From Pelagihabitans sp947500445 (lineage in GTDB: Bacteria > Bacteroidota > Bacteroidia > Flavobacteriales > Flavobacteriaceae), in the NCBI RefSeq assembly GCF_050589625.1, contig NZ_JBNGOP010000006.1, forward strand, positions 1 through 64,000: a DNA stretch of 64,000 nucleotides, written 5' to 3'. The notes under the pieces are model-generated. The model saw nothing but the letters and a program-made list of their open reading frames with translations, made no database searches and was not told the DNA's origin. Made by a program: the position numbers and the translations under genes. Positions within the stretch are counted from its first letter, which is position 1, and the number at the start of each line of letters is the position of its first letter. Positions 45,542 to 54,004 of this stretch are shown here, piece after piece.

Positions 45542-47062
45542 ATGAAATACTATAAATTAATTATCCCGGTGCTGTTATTACTATTTTTTTCCTGCACTAA
45601 AGAGGATATGGAAGTAACCTCCGAAACCGAAAAGCTGTCCGCCGTAAATTACACGGTAAGAGGTTCGGACGGCGTAAAATATAGGGCCGGTTTTGGCTTC
45701 ACCCCTTCCATCGACCGTTTGCACGAACCTGCCTATGATAATATCGAGTTAAGGGAAAGTTACAACTATGGGAGGGCCCCCGTTACCGTATCCTACAAGG
45801 TGATTCGGTCGGACTCCGATATTGAAAGTTTTGTGCGGGACGTAATTCGCGTCAATGCCGGTTTCCTTGGTATTTTTAAGTACAAAAAAACGATAAAAGA
45901 CCTCAGAGGAAAAATCAGAACCAAAAACAATAGGGTAAACATTATTGCCAGGGCGGCATTCAATGATTATCAATACAATGTCAGTAATACGGATAAGTTA
46001 GTGTACAATGATCGCGCCAAACAACTGTTGGATAATGAGCAATTTTCACAGTTTTTCAACCTTTATGGAGCTTCCTACGTTTCCAAACAAGTTTTTGGGG
46101 GCGAGATATACTTTTTATATTCCTATGAAAGCTCGGCGATAACAAAGGAGACCAAAGGAAAATACAATAAGCTGGCCGCTGATCGTATAGAAACACTTTT
46201 TAATCTAGAAAGCACGTATGGGTTCCCACAGGAAGAAAAGTCCTTATTGGAAAACACCACCGAAATTTTTAAATCATGGACCAACATCGGCGATTTTGCC
46301 CCAGCCTTTATTAAAAGTGAAGCTGAATTTAACACCGAGGTGCAGCGGGTACGCACTCATTTGAACAGAAATCCGGATCAGGCTGCGGGGGTTTACCAAT
46401 TTTTGGAACCATACCGATATCCTGGTAAAAATCCGAGACTGTCCGAAGCTTTCCGAAACGAACAACGCTGTTTCAACAATATTGATCGTTGGGCGAAATT
46501 GCGAGACGATTTGCTTAAGGCACAGGACAATGATGTTCTCGCACAGCTTTTTCAAGGTAATTACGACAATGCATTAACCTATGTGGAAAACAATCTGAAT
46601 AGATCACAGCAGTGTCAAGGAACTGTTTCCCCACTTACTTTAAGCAGTTTAAAAACCAGATATGGAATCCGAGATTCGGGAACCATAAATATAAAACTGG
46701 GTGGTAACAGCAATTTTTCCTGGGTAAAAAGGGGGAGTTATTATACCATAGGAACGTCGTTCGGAACAAGTGAACGAATGCAACTGGTTTATGACAAGAT
46801 TACCAAAACGGTTCGATTTAATTGGGCTCCAATAGGGGACACCAGGTTTTTCGGTCCAATACGAAACCAACCTCAGGTGTATGGAGGCCATAGTATCAAC
46901 GATCCCGACACCTATTTTATTCTGGAACATCTACAGGGCGATGAATATGCCGTAAAAAGTAGGCCTAGAGGCACCTATCTTAGACCACCTTCCACCGCCG
47001 GAGGGGAGTGGCGTTGCGATGCCCGAAGAGGCGAAGCCATTGTTCGTATCGTAAAGAACTGA
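45542..47062 (+). CDS. MACPF-like lipoprotein 4 with fascin/beta-trefoil-like tail
   Basis: 506 residues. Lipobox LFFSC (Cys18), then TKEDME. MACPF marks: KYRAGFGFTPSIDRLHEPAY near the start and Y175-G-A-S-Y-V-S-K-Q-V-F-G-G-E, a full signature. The appendage has C310-x2-N-I-x2-W and C358 (48 apart). Unlike the others it adds about 130 residues (about 375-506) with strands ending YAVKSRPRGTYLRPP and GGEWRCDARRGEAIVRIV, strongly reminiscent of fascin/ricin-type beta-trefoils that bind carbohydrates or other surfaces. A terminator follows at 47097. Confidence 0.75.
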   Translation: MKYYKLIIPVLLLLFFSCTKEDMEVTSETEKLSAVNYTVRGSDGVKYRAGFGFTPSIDRLHEPAYDNIELRESYNYGRAPVTVSYKVIRSDSDIESFVRDVIRVNAGFLGIFKYKKTIKDLRGKIRTKNNRVNIIARAAFNDYQYNVSNTDKLVYNDRAKQLLDNEQFSQFFNLYGASYVSKQVFGGEIYFLYSYESSAITKETKGKYNKLAADRIETLFNLESTYGFPQEEKSLLENTTEIFKSWTNIGDFAPAFIKSEAEFNTEVQRVRTHLNRNPDQAAGVYQFLEPYRYPGKNPRLSEAFRNEQRCFNNIDRWAKLRDDLLKAQDNDVLAQLFQGNYDNALTYVENNLNRSQQCQGTVSPLTLSSLKTRYGIRDSGTINIKLGGNSNFSWVKRGSYYTIGTSFGTSERMQLVYDKITKTVRFNWAPIGDTRFFGPIRNQPQVYGGHSINDPDTYFILEHLQGDEYAVKSRPRGTYLRPPSTAGGEWRCDARRGEAIVRIVKN

Positions 47063-47096
47063 ATGTAGTTTGTTTTTTGTTTTAGTTCCTTAAACC

Positions 47097-47129
47097 AAAA
47101 CGGGTTCCTTTTTCAAGGGCCCGTTTTTT
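47097..47129 (+). terminator. Rho-independent terminator after the MACPF cluster
   Basis: AAAACGGG (47097-47104) pairs with CCCGTTTT (47120-47127); inner CCTT/AAGG extends the stem, and T6 follows. It is 35 bp behind gene 4. Confidence 0.85.
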
Positions 47130-47402
47130 GATTATCACCTCCTAGTTTTTTCCATTAGAGTGAAGACCTCCTAGTATTGCAAGGGCACCTACAACGTATT
47201 TTTACCCTTCCCTACGAATCGCCGATCTTACCCCCGTTCTTCCTTACGAATGTTCGTTTTCCGATAAAAAAAAGACGCAAAACGGTAAAGCCCTTGTCGC
47301 TAGCAAAATTGCAGGCTACCTTTACACGCACGGAATATGCAACTAAAAACTAGATAGCTTGAAAAACAGGCTGGTTGTTAATGTTGTTTTAATTTTTGTT
47401 TT
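47130..47402. other. Intergenic stretch, nothing recognised
   Basis: 273 bp (340 bp from the end of MACPF gene 4) before mscS. No repeat or convincing promoter seen. Confidence 0.5.
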
Positions 47403-48233
47403 ATGGAGGAAATAACGAATTATAGGGAACATATCGATAACGCCATCGATTGGCTTTGGGCGGCATTACCGAACCTCATCATGGCCATGGTCATTTTTAT
47501 AGTAGGGCTTTGGATTGTTCGTTTCATCAATCGAATGGTACGTCGGTTTTTTGAAAAAAAAGACTATGATCCTACCTTAGAGTCTTTCCTACAAAGTTTT
47601 ATAGGAGCGGCGCTAAAGATAATTCTCTTTATATTGGTGGTAACACAACTTGGGGTAAAATCGTCTTCCTTGGTCGCCATTATCGGCGCAGCGGGCTTGG
47701 CAATAGGTTTGGCCCTACAAGGTTCGCTTTCCAACTTTGCCGGTGGTGTGCTCATTTTAGTGTTCAAACCGTTTAAAGTAGGGGATTGGATTTCGGCCCA
47801 GGGTGTTGATGGTACCGTTAAGGAAATAACGATTTTCACCACCAAGCTGAACACCTTCGGCAACCAGCTCGCCATTATCCCCAATGGTCAATTGAGCAAT
47901 AACAACATTATCAACTATAACTTTGAAAGTACCCGCAGGAACAAAATAGATGTGGGTATCGGCTACGGTTCCAATATTAAAACGGCAAAAGAGCTGCTTT
48001 TGGATATCTGCGCCTCACATTCGGGTATCCTAAAAGAACCCGTGCCGGAAGTATATGTGGGCGCATTGGGCGATAGCTCCGTAAACCTGACGTTGCGGTT
48101 TTGGGCAAAGAACGAAGATTATTGGGCGGCCCATTTTTATGTCATGGAACAGTTAAAGTATCGTTTCGACGAAAACGACATCGAGATACCGTTTCCGCAG
48201 CGTGACGTGCATATGAAAACCCCCTCCGCTTAA
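47403..48233 (+). CDS. mscS: Small-conductance mechanosensitive channel MscS
   Basis: 276 residues, close to E. coli MscS (286). Three N-terminal transmembrane helices (about 22-42, 64-84 and 88-112) are followed by the pore-lining TM3 with Gly/Ala-rich IGAAGLAIGLALQGSLSNFAGG and the beta domain motif FKPFKVGDWI, then the vestibule. It releases solutes on hypo-osmotic shock, acting in the inner membrane as a heptamer. It ends in a 4-bp convergent overlap with tsaB. Confidence 0.95.
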   Translation: MEEITNYREHIDNAIDWLWAALPNLIMAMVIFIVGLWIVRFINRMVRRFFEKKDYDPTLESFLQSFIGAALKIILFILVVTQLGVKSSSLVAIIGAAGLAIGLALQGSLSNFAGGVLILVFKPFKVGDWISAQGVDGTVKEITIFTTKLNTFGNQLAIIPNGQLSNNNIINYNFESTRRNKIDVGIGYGSNIKTAKELLLDICASHSGILKEPVPEVYVGALGDSSVNLTLRFWAKNEDYWAAHFYVMEQLKYRFDENDIEIPFPQRDVHMKTPSA

Positions 48234-48910
48234 CCCTTTTTGCCCTTGCCCTGAAGCACAAAATCCTTTAGGTAATACGGCTCAAAATAAGCGACGTCCT
48301 CTAGGTCGTTCGCCATCCATTTATGGTAGGAAAGTGCCGCCATTTCTTTTGCGGAAGGCACCACGGAACTATCGATGTGGATGTTTTCGTGCGCAACCAC
48401 TCCCCTACATTTTTCGGCACCGCTACCGAGCAGCAGTACTTTTCCCTGTGCACTAAAGGTCGCAAAGGAAGCTTCGGTAATAATTTCGGCTTCCGTATTG
48501 CGTACACAATTTCCATGCGCATCAAAAACCGCGGAGTATACTTCCATGCGACGGGCATCTAAAAGTGGGATCAAAAAAGAAGCATCCCCATCCTTTTGTT
48601 CCTGTACCATACTTTCCAATGTGGCCACGGATATTAGGGGAATCCCCAAAGCGAAACAAAGTCCTTTGGCCGCCGAAACCCCTATCCGGAGTCCAGTGTA
48701 GGAACCGGGACCCTTGCTAACGGCCACCGCATCCAAATTGGAAAGGGAAAGCCCTAACTCATCCATCACGGCCTCAATGAACGGATGCAACTGTTCGGCA
48801 TGTGAGTATTGTGCACTGTTCTGTTCGCGTAACGCGAGCAGCCTGCCGTCTTCGGCAATGCTTATGGAGCAATTGGTAGTTGCCGTTTCCAAATTCAATA
48901 GTAACGCCAT
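48230..48910 (-). CDS. tsaB: tRNA t6A biosynthesis protein TsaB
   Basis: 226 residues. It is the inactive ASKHA-fold partner of TsaD, needed with TsaC and TsaE to make N6-threonylcarbamoyladenosine at A37 of ANN-decoding tRNAs. The family features are LLNLETATTNCSISI at the start, SHAEQLHPFI, and AVSKGPGSYTGLRIGVSAAKGL (about 63-84). Cytosolic. It lies 18 bp from the tolC end and on the same strand; a TATCTTTG box (48926-48919) just before the start may be a promoter. Confidence 0.94.
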   Translation of the reverse strand: MALLLNLETATTNCSISIAEDGRLLALREQNSAQYSHAEQLHPFIEAVMDELGLSLSNLDAVAVSKGPGSYTGLRIGVSAAKGLCFALGIPLISVATLESMVQEQKDGDASFLIPLLDARRMEVYSAVFDAHGNCVRNTEAEIITEASFATFSAQGKVLLLGSGAEKCRGVVAHENIHIDSSVVPSAKEMAALSYHKWMANDLEDVAYFEPYYLKDFVLQGKGKKG

Positions 48911-48928
48911 ATCGGCAACAAAGATAGG

Positions 48929-50296
48929 TTAGTCCAATTTAATCGGAATACCAAAATAGAACTCCAAAATCTTTAATCTGAAAATATAGTCGTACTTGGT
49001 GCGGACCACCTGCGCTTCCGCATCGTCGAGTCTGGATTGTTCCTGGCTAAACTCAAAAGCGTTCATGAGCCCTACATCAAAACGTTCCTTGGAGTAATTA
49101 TAGGCCAATCTTCGGGCCTCCACTGTTTTCTCCGCAGCCTCATAAGCTTTAAAAAATGCTTTTACATTTACATAAGCTTGGTTGATGACCGCCTCCAAAT
49201 CAAGTTTATCGACTTCCAACTGAACTTTCGCACGCTCTACGGCGATTTCGGCACGTTTTATATTGTTCCTGGTACTAAAACCGTTAAAAATGGGAACATT
49301 CAATTGCACGCCGTAAGCGACCCCATCAAAAATCCATAGCTGATCTGTAAAATTCGGAGTGAAAAACTGTGGCGGACTGTTCGGGTCTAAACCGGCAACG
49401 GGAATCTGTGCTACATCCGAGTATCGGGTTCCATAGTTCGCGAACGCCCCTAATGAGGGCAACAACGCCCCTTTGGAGATTTGTAGATCTTTTTCGGCCA
49501 ATGCGATGTTCGATTCCGATACTTTAATATCATTTCTGAATTCCATCGCTTTTGCAAAAATAGTCTCCGGGGCGTTGTTCAAAACATCCGAAAGCGGTAT
49601 TTCAAAGGTTTGGTCAGAGGTATCAAAATTGGCATAATCGGTAATCTGTAGCAATTGCGCCAAAGCGATCTTTGCTATTTGAACGCTACCCTCCGCGTTT
49701 ACGACCTGTTGTTCCTGATCTGCAGCGGTGGCCTCGATCTGTAAAAGATCTCCGCGGGGCACCACCCCGGAATCTACCAATTCCTTTGTCCTCTGTAAAT
49801 CTTGTTCCGTTACGGCGTATTGCGCCTGGGATACCTTTAACGACTCCTTGTTCGAAACCACGTCCAAATAAGCATTTGCCACGTTCAAACGAATATCGTC
49901 CTTAATATCGTCCAAACGATATTGGCCCGCTATGGCGTTCAATTTTGCCCTTTGCATTTGGTAACGGTTCCGTAAGCCGTTAAAAATATTGACGTTGGTA
50001 TTCAAACCGGCGCTCACGTTGTTCTGGGTGCTATTGGTAGGAAGGTTGTTCGTGGGATTTATCGAGAAACCGGTATTACTTGAAAATGTGCTGTTGGCGC
50101 TCAAGGTGGGCAAGAAGTTGCCCAATGCGTCCGCTTTGTCGATCTCGATATTTTTTAAATCCAGTTCCAACTGTTCAATCGTCAAATTATTTTCGACCGC
50201 ATACTCCACACATTCCTGCAGTGTCCATTTTTTTACCTGTCCCGTAATCGTACCGATCGAAAACAGAAGTGTTGCTAATGCTATTCCGTACTTCAT
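48929..50296 (-). CDS. TolC-family outer membrane efflux protein
   Basis: 455 residues from ATG 50296 (MKYGIALATLLFSIGTITGQ); an upstream ATG at 50344 would add 16 charged residues before the signal. Two outer-membrane efflux repeats of long amphipathic helices (about 25-215 and 235-430) are typical of TolC. It forms the outer-membrane exit duct for the upstream ABC/adaptor modules. It is the last gene of the eight-gene efflux operon, 59 bp behind the second adaptor. Confidence 0.92.
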   Translation of the reverse strand: MKYGIALATLLFSIGTITGQVKKWTLQECVEYAVENNLTIEQLELDLKNIEIDKADALGNFLPTLSANSTFSSNTGFSINPTNNLPTNSTQNNVSAGLNTNVNIFNGLRNRYQMQRAKLNAIAGQYRLDDIKDDIRLNVANAYLDVVSNKESLKVSQAQYAVTEQDLQRTKELVDSGVVPRGDLLQIEATAADQEQQVVNAEGSVQIAKIALAQLLQITDYANFDTSDQTFEIPLSDVLNNAPETIFAKAMEFRNDIKVSESNIALAEKDLQISKGALLPSLGAFANYGTRYSDVAQIPVAGLDPNSPPQFFTPNFTDQLWIFDGVAYGVQLNVPIFNGFSTRNNIKRAEIAVERAKVQLEVDKLDLEAVINQAYVNVKAFFKAYEAAEKTVEARRLAYNYSKERFDVGLMNAFEFSQEQSRLDDAEAQVVRTKYDYIFRLKILEFYFGIPIKLD

Positions 50297-50355
50297 TATA
50301 ATCCTATTTATGATTGTTTTTGATTGATGTCCTTTCTGTTGCATAAAGAAGTGTA

Positions 50356-51474
50356 TTAAGAGTCCCCTCCGTTATCTTCTTCCTTTTCCAGTTCGTTCCA
50401 GACCTTTATCTTTTCATTTTCTTTAAGTCCGGAAATCACCTCTACATCGATACCATCGCTAACGCCCAGTTCCAATTCCCTTTTCTCAAACTTGTTTTCG
50501 CCGACTTCGATCTCCACATAAGGCTTTTCGGTCTCCTTATCAAACTGCAAAAGGGCCTCCTTAATGGCCAAAACATCTTTTTTCTCTTCTAACACAATAG
50601 CGGCATTGGCACTATAACCAGCCCTTACGTAAGCGGTATCGGTGACAACCAAATCGCCCTCAATCTTAAACTGCACCGCCCCTTCCTCTTCTATTCCCTT
50701 GGGGGCAATAAACTTCAATTTGGCCGAGTAATTCGATTTTTCAAGTGCACCAAGGCTGATTTCCAAGGGCATTCCCAACTGTAGCTTGCCTACCTCGGCC
50801 TCATCCACCTCTCCTTCAAAAATCATTTTGGCCATATCGGCAATGGCAGCTATTGTGGTGCCGTCGTTAAAGTTATTGCTCTGGATTACCTGATCTCCCT
50901 CTTTTACGGGGATTTCCAAGATGGTCCCTGAAACCGTAGATCTTATGTTGGTATTGGCACTTGCCGAACCACCGGCCGACCCGACCCTGATGATGCGGTA
51001 ATCGTTTCGAGCATTTTGCAGCTCTAGCTTTGCCTGGTCATATGTTAATTTGATGGTATTAAAAGCTTGACTGGCGACAACGCCTTTATCAAACAAGACC
51101 TTGTTACGATCAAACTCCAACTTGGCGTTCGAAAGGCTTACTTCGGCATTTCGCACCCTACCGCGCGCGCTCGCCAACGACTGTTCGTTCGGAACCACTT
51201 TGATCGTTGCTATAAGGTCGCCTTCTTTTACCTGCTCGCCTTCCTCCAAGTAAATTTTATCGATGATACCGGATATTTGCGGTTTAATATTGATTTCATC
51301 TTCAGGAATCACTTTTCCCGTTACGATGACCTTGTTCACAATATCCCTTTTTTGCAATTCCTCCGTTTCGTATAGTTTTAAAGGAGTGGTGTTCTTTTTA
51401 ATAAAAAAGGTTACCGCCCACAAAAACCCCAATATTAGGAGGCCTATTAAACCGTATTTGACGTATTTGTTCAT
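50356..51474 (-). CDS. MacA-like periplasmic adaptor 2 (HlyD/MFP family)
   Basis: 372 residues with an N-terminal membrane anchor (about 7-24). Biotinyl-lipoyl-like half motifs (VKEGDLIATIKVVPNEQSL), a helical hairpin (about 100-165), then the second half (STVSGTILEIPVKEGDQVI) and beta-barrel. It bridges the ABC permease and TolC. Closely similar to the adaptor at 54801-55919 (shared NNFN-GTTIAAIAD, MIFEG-VDE-EVGK), which points to module duplication. 44 bp behind permease 4. Confidence 0.92.
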   Translation of the reverse strand: MNKYVKYGLIGLLILGFLWAVTFFIKKNTTPLKLYETEELQKRDIVNKVIVTGKVIPEDEINIKPQISGIIDKIYLEEGEQVKEGDLIATIKVVPNEQSLASARGRVRNAEVSLSNAKLEFDRNKVLFDKGVVASQAFNTIKLTYDQAKLELQNARNDYRIIRVGSAGGSASANTNIRSTVSGTILEIPVKEGDQVIQSNNFNDGTTIAAIADMAKMIFEGEVDEAEVGKLQLGMPLEISLGALEKSNYSAKLKFIAPKGIEEEGAVQFKIEGDLVVTDTAYVRAGYSANAAIVLEEKKDVLAIKEALLQFDKETEKPYVEIEVGENKFEKRELELGVSDGIDVEVISGLKENEKIKVWNELEKEEDNGGDS

Positions 51475-51518
51475 TCGTATTGGTTTTGAGTTTTATATGA
51501 TTTCTTTTGATTCGATAT

Positions 51519-52772
51519 TTATTCTTCCCGCAATGCCTCGATCGGCTTTATTTTGACGGCCCTATTGGCCGGAATCAGTCCTATTAGCGTACTTAAGGCC
51601 ACCATTAGTAAAAAGGATACGGTAAACTGCGGAATGTTGATCATGGGGTTTTCTATAGGTATATCACCGCCGTTCAACGCAATTCCGATCAGCCCCAATG
51701 CACCTACCGAGATGGAAAAACCTATTAGCCCTGCAAAAGTCGTTAGTACTATAGCTTCAAGCACAATCTGTCTTTTAACTACTTTTGGTGTGGCCCCGAG
51801 CGCTCGGCGTACCCCTATTTCCTTCGTACGTTCCTTTACCGTTATCAGCAAAATATTGCTTATCGCGATCACTCCCGCAAGCAAAGTGAAAATCCCGACA
51901 AAAAACGAAAACCCTTTAAGTACCGTGGTAAAAGCGGAAATACCGTTAAAAACCTCCGACATATCAAAACTACCGATGGCGCGCTCGTCTTTCGGGCTGA
52001 TGTCATATTTTGCCTTTAGTATTTTTTTAATCTTACTTTCTACAACGGGAACCTTGGTATCTTCGTTCACCGCTATGGCCATCCAACCCATCCGATCGCC
52101 GGAGTTAAACGCCTTTTGGAAGGTGGTGAAGGGTATAAATACCGCATTTTCACCGTCTATATTAATATTGTTGTTCGGTTTGTAAATTCCGACCACTTTA
52201 AAGAAAACCCCATTAATCCGGATGTCTTGGCCCACGGCGGTCTCCCCCTTATCGAAAAGCAGTTTAAAAGTCTCCTCCCCGATGACACATACCTTTTTAG
52301 AGCTTTCGATGTCGGTCTGGTTTAAAAAACGCCCTTCCACGAGCTTCTTTTTGGTAATGTTATCGATTTCAGGATAATCTCCGTATACGGTCGACCCACT
52401 TTTACGTCCTTTGCGATAAACGGTGACAACGTCCCTATGGCTTCCCAATTCGATACGCGGAGCGAGCACGTCGATTTCGGGAATTTGTTTTTTGATGATG
52501 GCGGCATCCTCTATTTTAAACCGAATACGCCTGCCCCTTTCAAAACCTTTATAAGGCTCGGACGTCCTTTGGCTCCATACGAACAAACTATTGGAGGCGG
52601 TTCCCTCGAATATCTTATTAAAACCATTGCTCAAACCATTAGATCCTCCCAACAATAAAATCAATATCAACATGGCCAATATGACACCTATCATGGTCAA
52701 AAAGGTACGTGTAATGTTCTTGCCCAAAGTGGCCAAAATCTCTCCCCATAAGTCTCTATCGAATATCCACAT
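51519..52772 (-). CDS. MacB-like ABC transporter permease 4
   Basis: 417 residues. N-terminal cytoplasmic/TM1 segment (FLTMIGVILAMLILILLLGGSNG), a large periplasmic MacB-PCD domain (about 50-270), then three FtsX-type helices with the coupling motif NILLITVKERTKEIGVRRALGA, and a C-terminal RAVKIKPIEALREE. It lacks its own ATPase domain, so it must use the separate ATPase. 2 bp behind permease 3. Confidence 0.93.
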   Translation of the reverse strand: MWIFDRDLWGEILATLGKNITRTFLTMIGVILAMLILILLLGGSNGLSNGFNKIFEGTASNSLFVWSQRTSEPYKGFERGRRIRFKIEDAAIIKKQIPEIDVLAPRIELGSHRDVVTVYRKGRKSGSTVYGDYPEIDNITKKKLVEGRFLNQTDIESSKKVCVIGEETFKLLFDKGETAVGQDIRINGVFFKVVGIYKPNNNINIDGENAVFIPFTTFQKAFNSGDRMGWMAIAVNEDTKVPVVESKIKKILKAKYDISPKDERAIGSFDMSEVFNGISAFTTVLKGFSFFVGIFTLLAGVIAISNILLITVKERTKEIGVRRALGATPKVVKRQIVLEAIVLTTFAGLIGFSISVGALGLIGIALNGGDIPIENPMINIPQFTVSFLLMVALSTLIGLIPANRAVKIKPIEALREE

Positions 52773-52774
52773 AA

Positions 52775-54004
52775 CTATTTATCACTTAATGCTACAATAG
52801 GTTTTACCCGAGCGGCTTTTAACGCAGGTATGAATCCCGCGATCAAACCGGCCCCTACCAAAATTACCGTGGCGATCACGACGGTAGAAAAACTGACCGA
52901 AGGGTTAGAAAATGCAGGAAAATCAAGGCTTGGTCCTATCAGGGCCAGTAATCCCGTCGCAAAAAGCAACCCTACAAATCCTGAGATCGCGGTAATAAAA
53001 ACCGATTCCAACAATACTAGTTTTATAATCTGTGAAGGTTTTGCCCCAAGCGCTTTTCTTACGCCTATTTCCTTGGTACGTTCCTTTATGATAAAGACCA
53101 TGATGTTACCGATGCCCACGATTCCGGCGATTAAAATCAAAATTCCCACGACGACGCTCATAAAACTCAATCCCCCGGTAAACGTACTGATATCGGAAAA
53201 AGCCTCGGCATAATTGAAAATCCGTATGCCCGACTGGTCTTCTGGTGCCACCTGATGCCTACGCTTCAATATTGTTTCCAAACGCCTTGAAAATTCCAAT
53301 GCCTTGGTCAAATCATAATTTGCGTTATAGGTTAACGCGATCTGATTGATCTCGTCGGTATTCCCATAAATTTTCTGATAGGTGGTCAAAGGCGCATAAA
53401 TATTCCGCTCGGCATTGTCATCACCCTCATCGATAAATACCCCGATTACCCTAAAGGGCAGGTTGTTGAATTCTACAAATTTCCCAATAGCTTCTTCCTT
53501 ATCAAATAAGTCTTCGGCAACTTTTCTTCCAATGACGGCAACCTTCGCACCCGCCCTAAAATCATTTTCGTTAATGTACCTTCCTTTTGTTACAATGGTC
53601 TTCTCTATGGCCTGAAAATCGGGGTGGACCGCCTGTACATTGTACGTTCCCGTCTCACTTCGGTAACGGGCCGATGTGTTTTTATACAATCGTCCACTAA
53701 TAAATTCATGATCGTTAGGAAAGCTTTTTTTTATGTAGGCGACATCATCGTTTTTCAGCTGGATACGACGGTCCTTTTCAAAGCCCGCATACGCTTTGGA
53801 GGTAGTTCCAGGGCGTATAAAAATAGAATTGGTGGCATCATCGTTGAACTGTTTGGTGAAACCATTTTGCATTCCGTTAACGGAACCCAATAACATGACC
53901 AAAATAAATATCCCCCACCCCACGGAAAAACCCGTAAGGAACGTTCGGAGCTTATTGTTCCGGATGCTGTGAAAAATTTCTTGCCAAATGTCCCTATCAA
54001 ACAT
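52775..54004 (-). CDS. MacB-like ABC transporter permease 3
   Basis: 409 residues with the same design: TM1 (TGFSVGWGIFILVMLLGS), MacB-PCD periplasmic domain, and FtsX helices with IMVFIIKERTKEIGVRKALGA near 305-325. Its start overlaps the end of the ATPase gene by 8 bp, and its stop is 2 bp before permease 4, so the ATPase and both permeases are translationally linked. Confidence 0.93.
   Translation of the reverse strand: MFDRDIWQEIFHSIRNNKLRTFLTGFSVGWGIFILVMLLGSVNGMQNGFTKQFNDDATNSIFIRPGTTSKAYAGFEKDRRIQLKNDDVAYIKKSFPNDHEFISGRLYKNTSARYRSETGTYNVQAVHPDFQAIEKTIVTKGRYINENDFRAGAKVAVIGRKVAEDLFDKEEAIGKFVEFNNLPFRVIGVFIDEGDDNAERNIYAPLTTYQKIYGNTDEINQIALTYNANYDLTKALEFSRRLETILKRRHQVAPEDQSGIRIFNYAEAFSDISTFTGGLSFMSVVVGILILIAGIVGIGNIMVFIIKERTKEIGVRKALGAKPSQIIKLVLLESVFITAISGFVGLLFATGLLALIGPSLDFPAFSNPSVSFSTVVIATVILVGAGLIAGFIPALKAARVKPIVALSDK

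Noticed and set aside
41300..47062. SusD-like or generic DUF lipoproteins as explanation of the four-gene cluster
   Set aside because: No SusC neighbour and no TPR-like SusD features; the Y-G-x-x-[YW]-X6-GG pattern and beta-rich core fit MACPF better.
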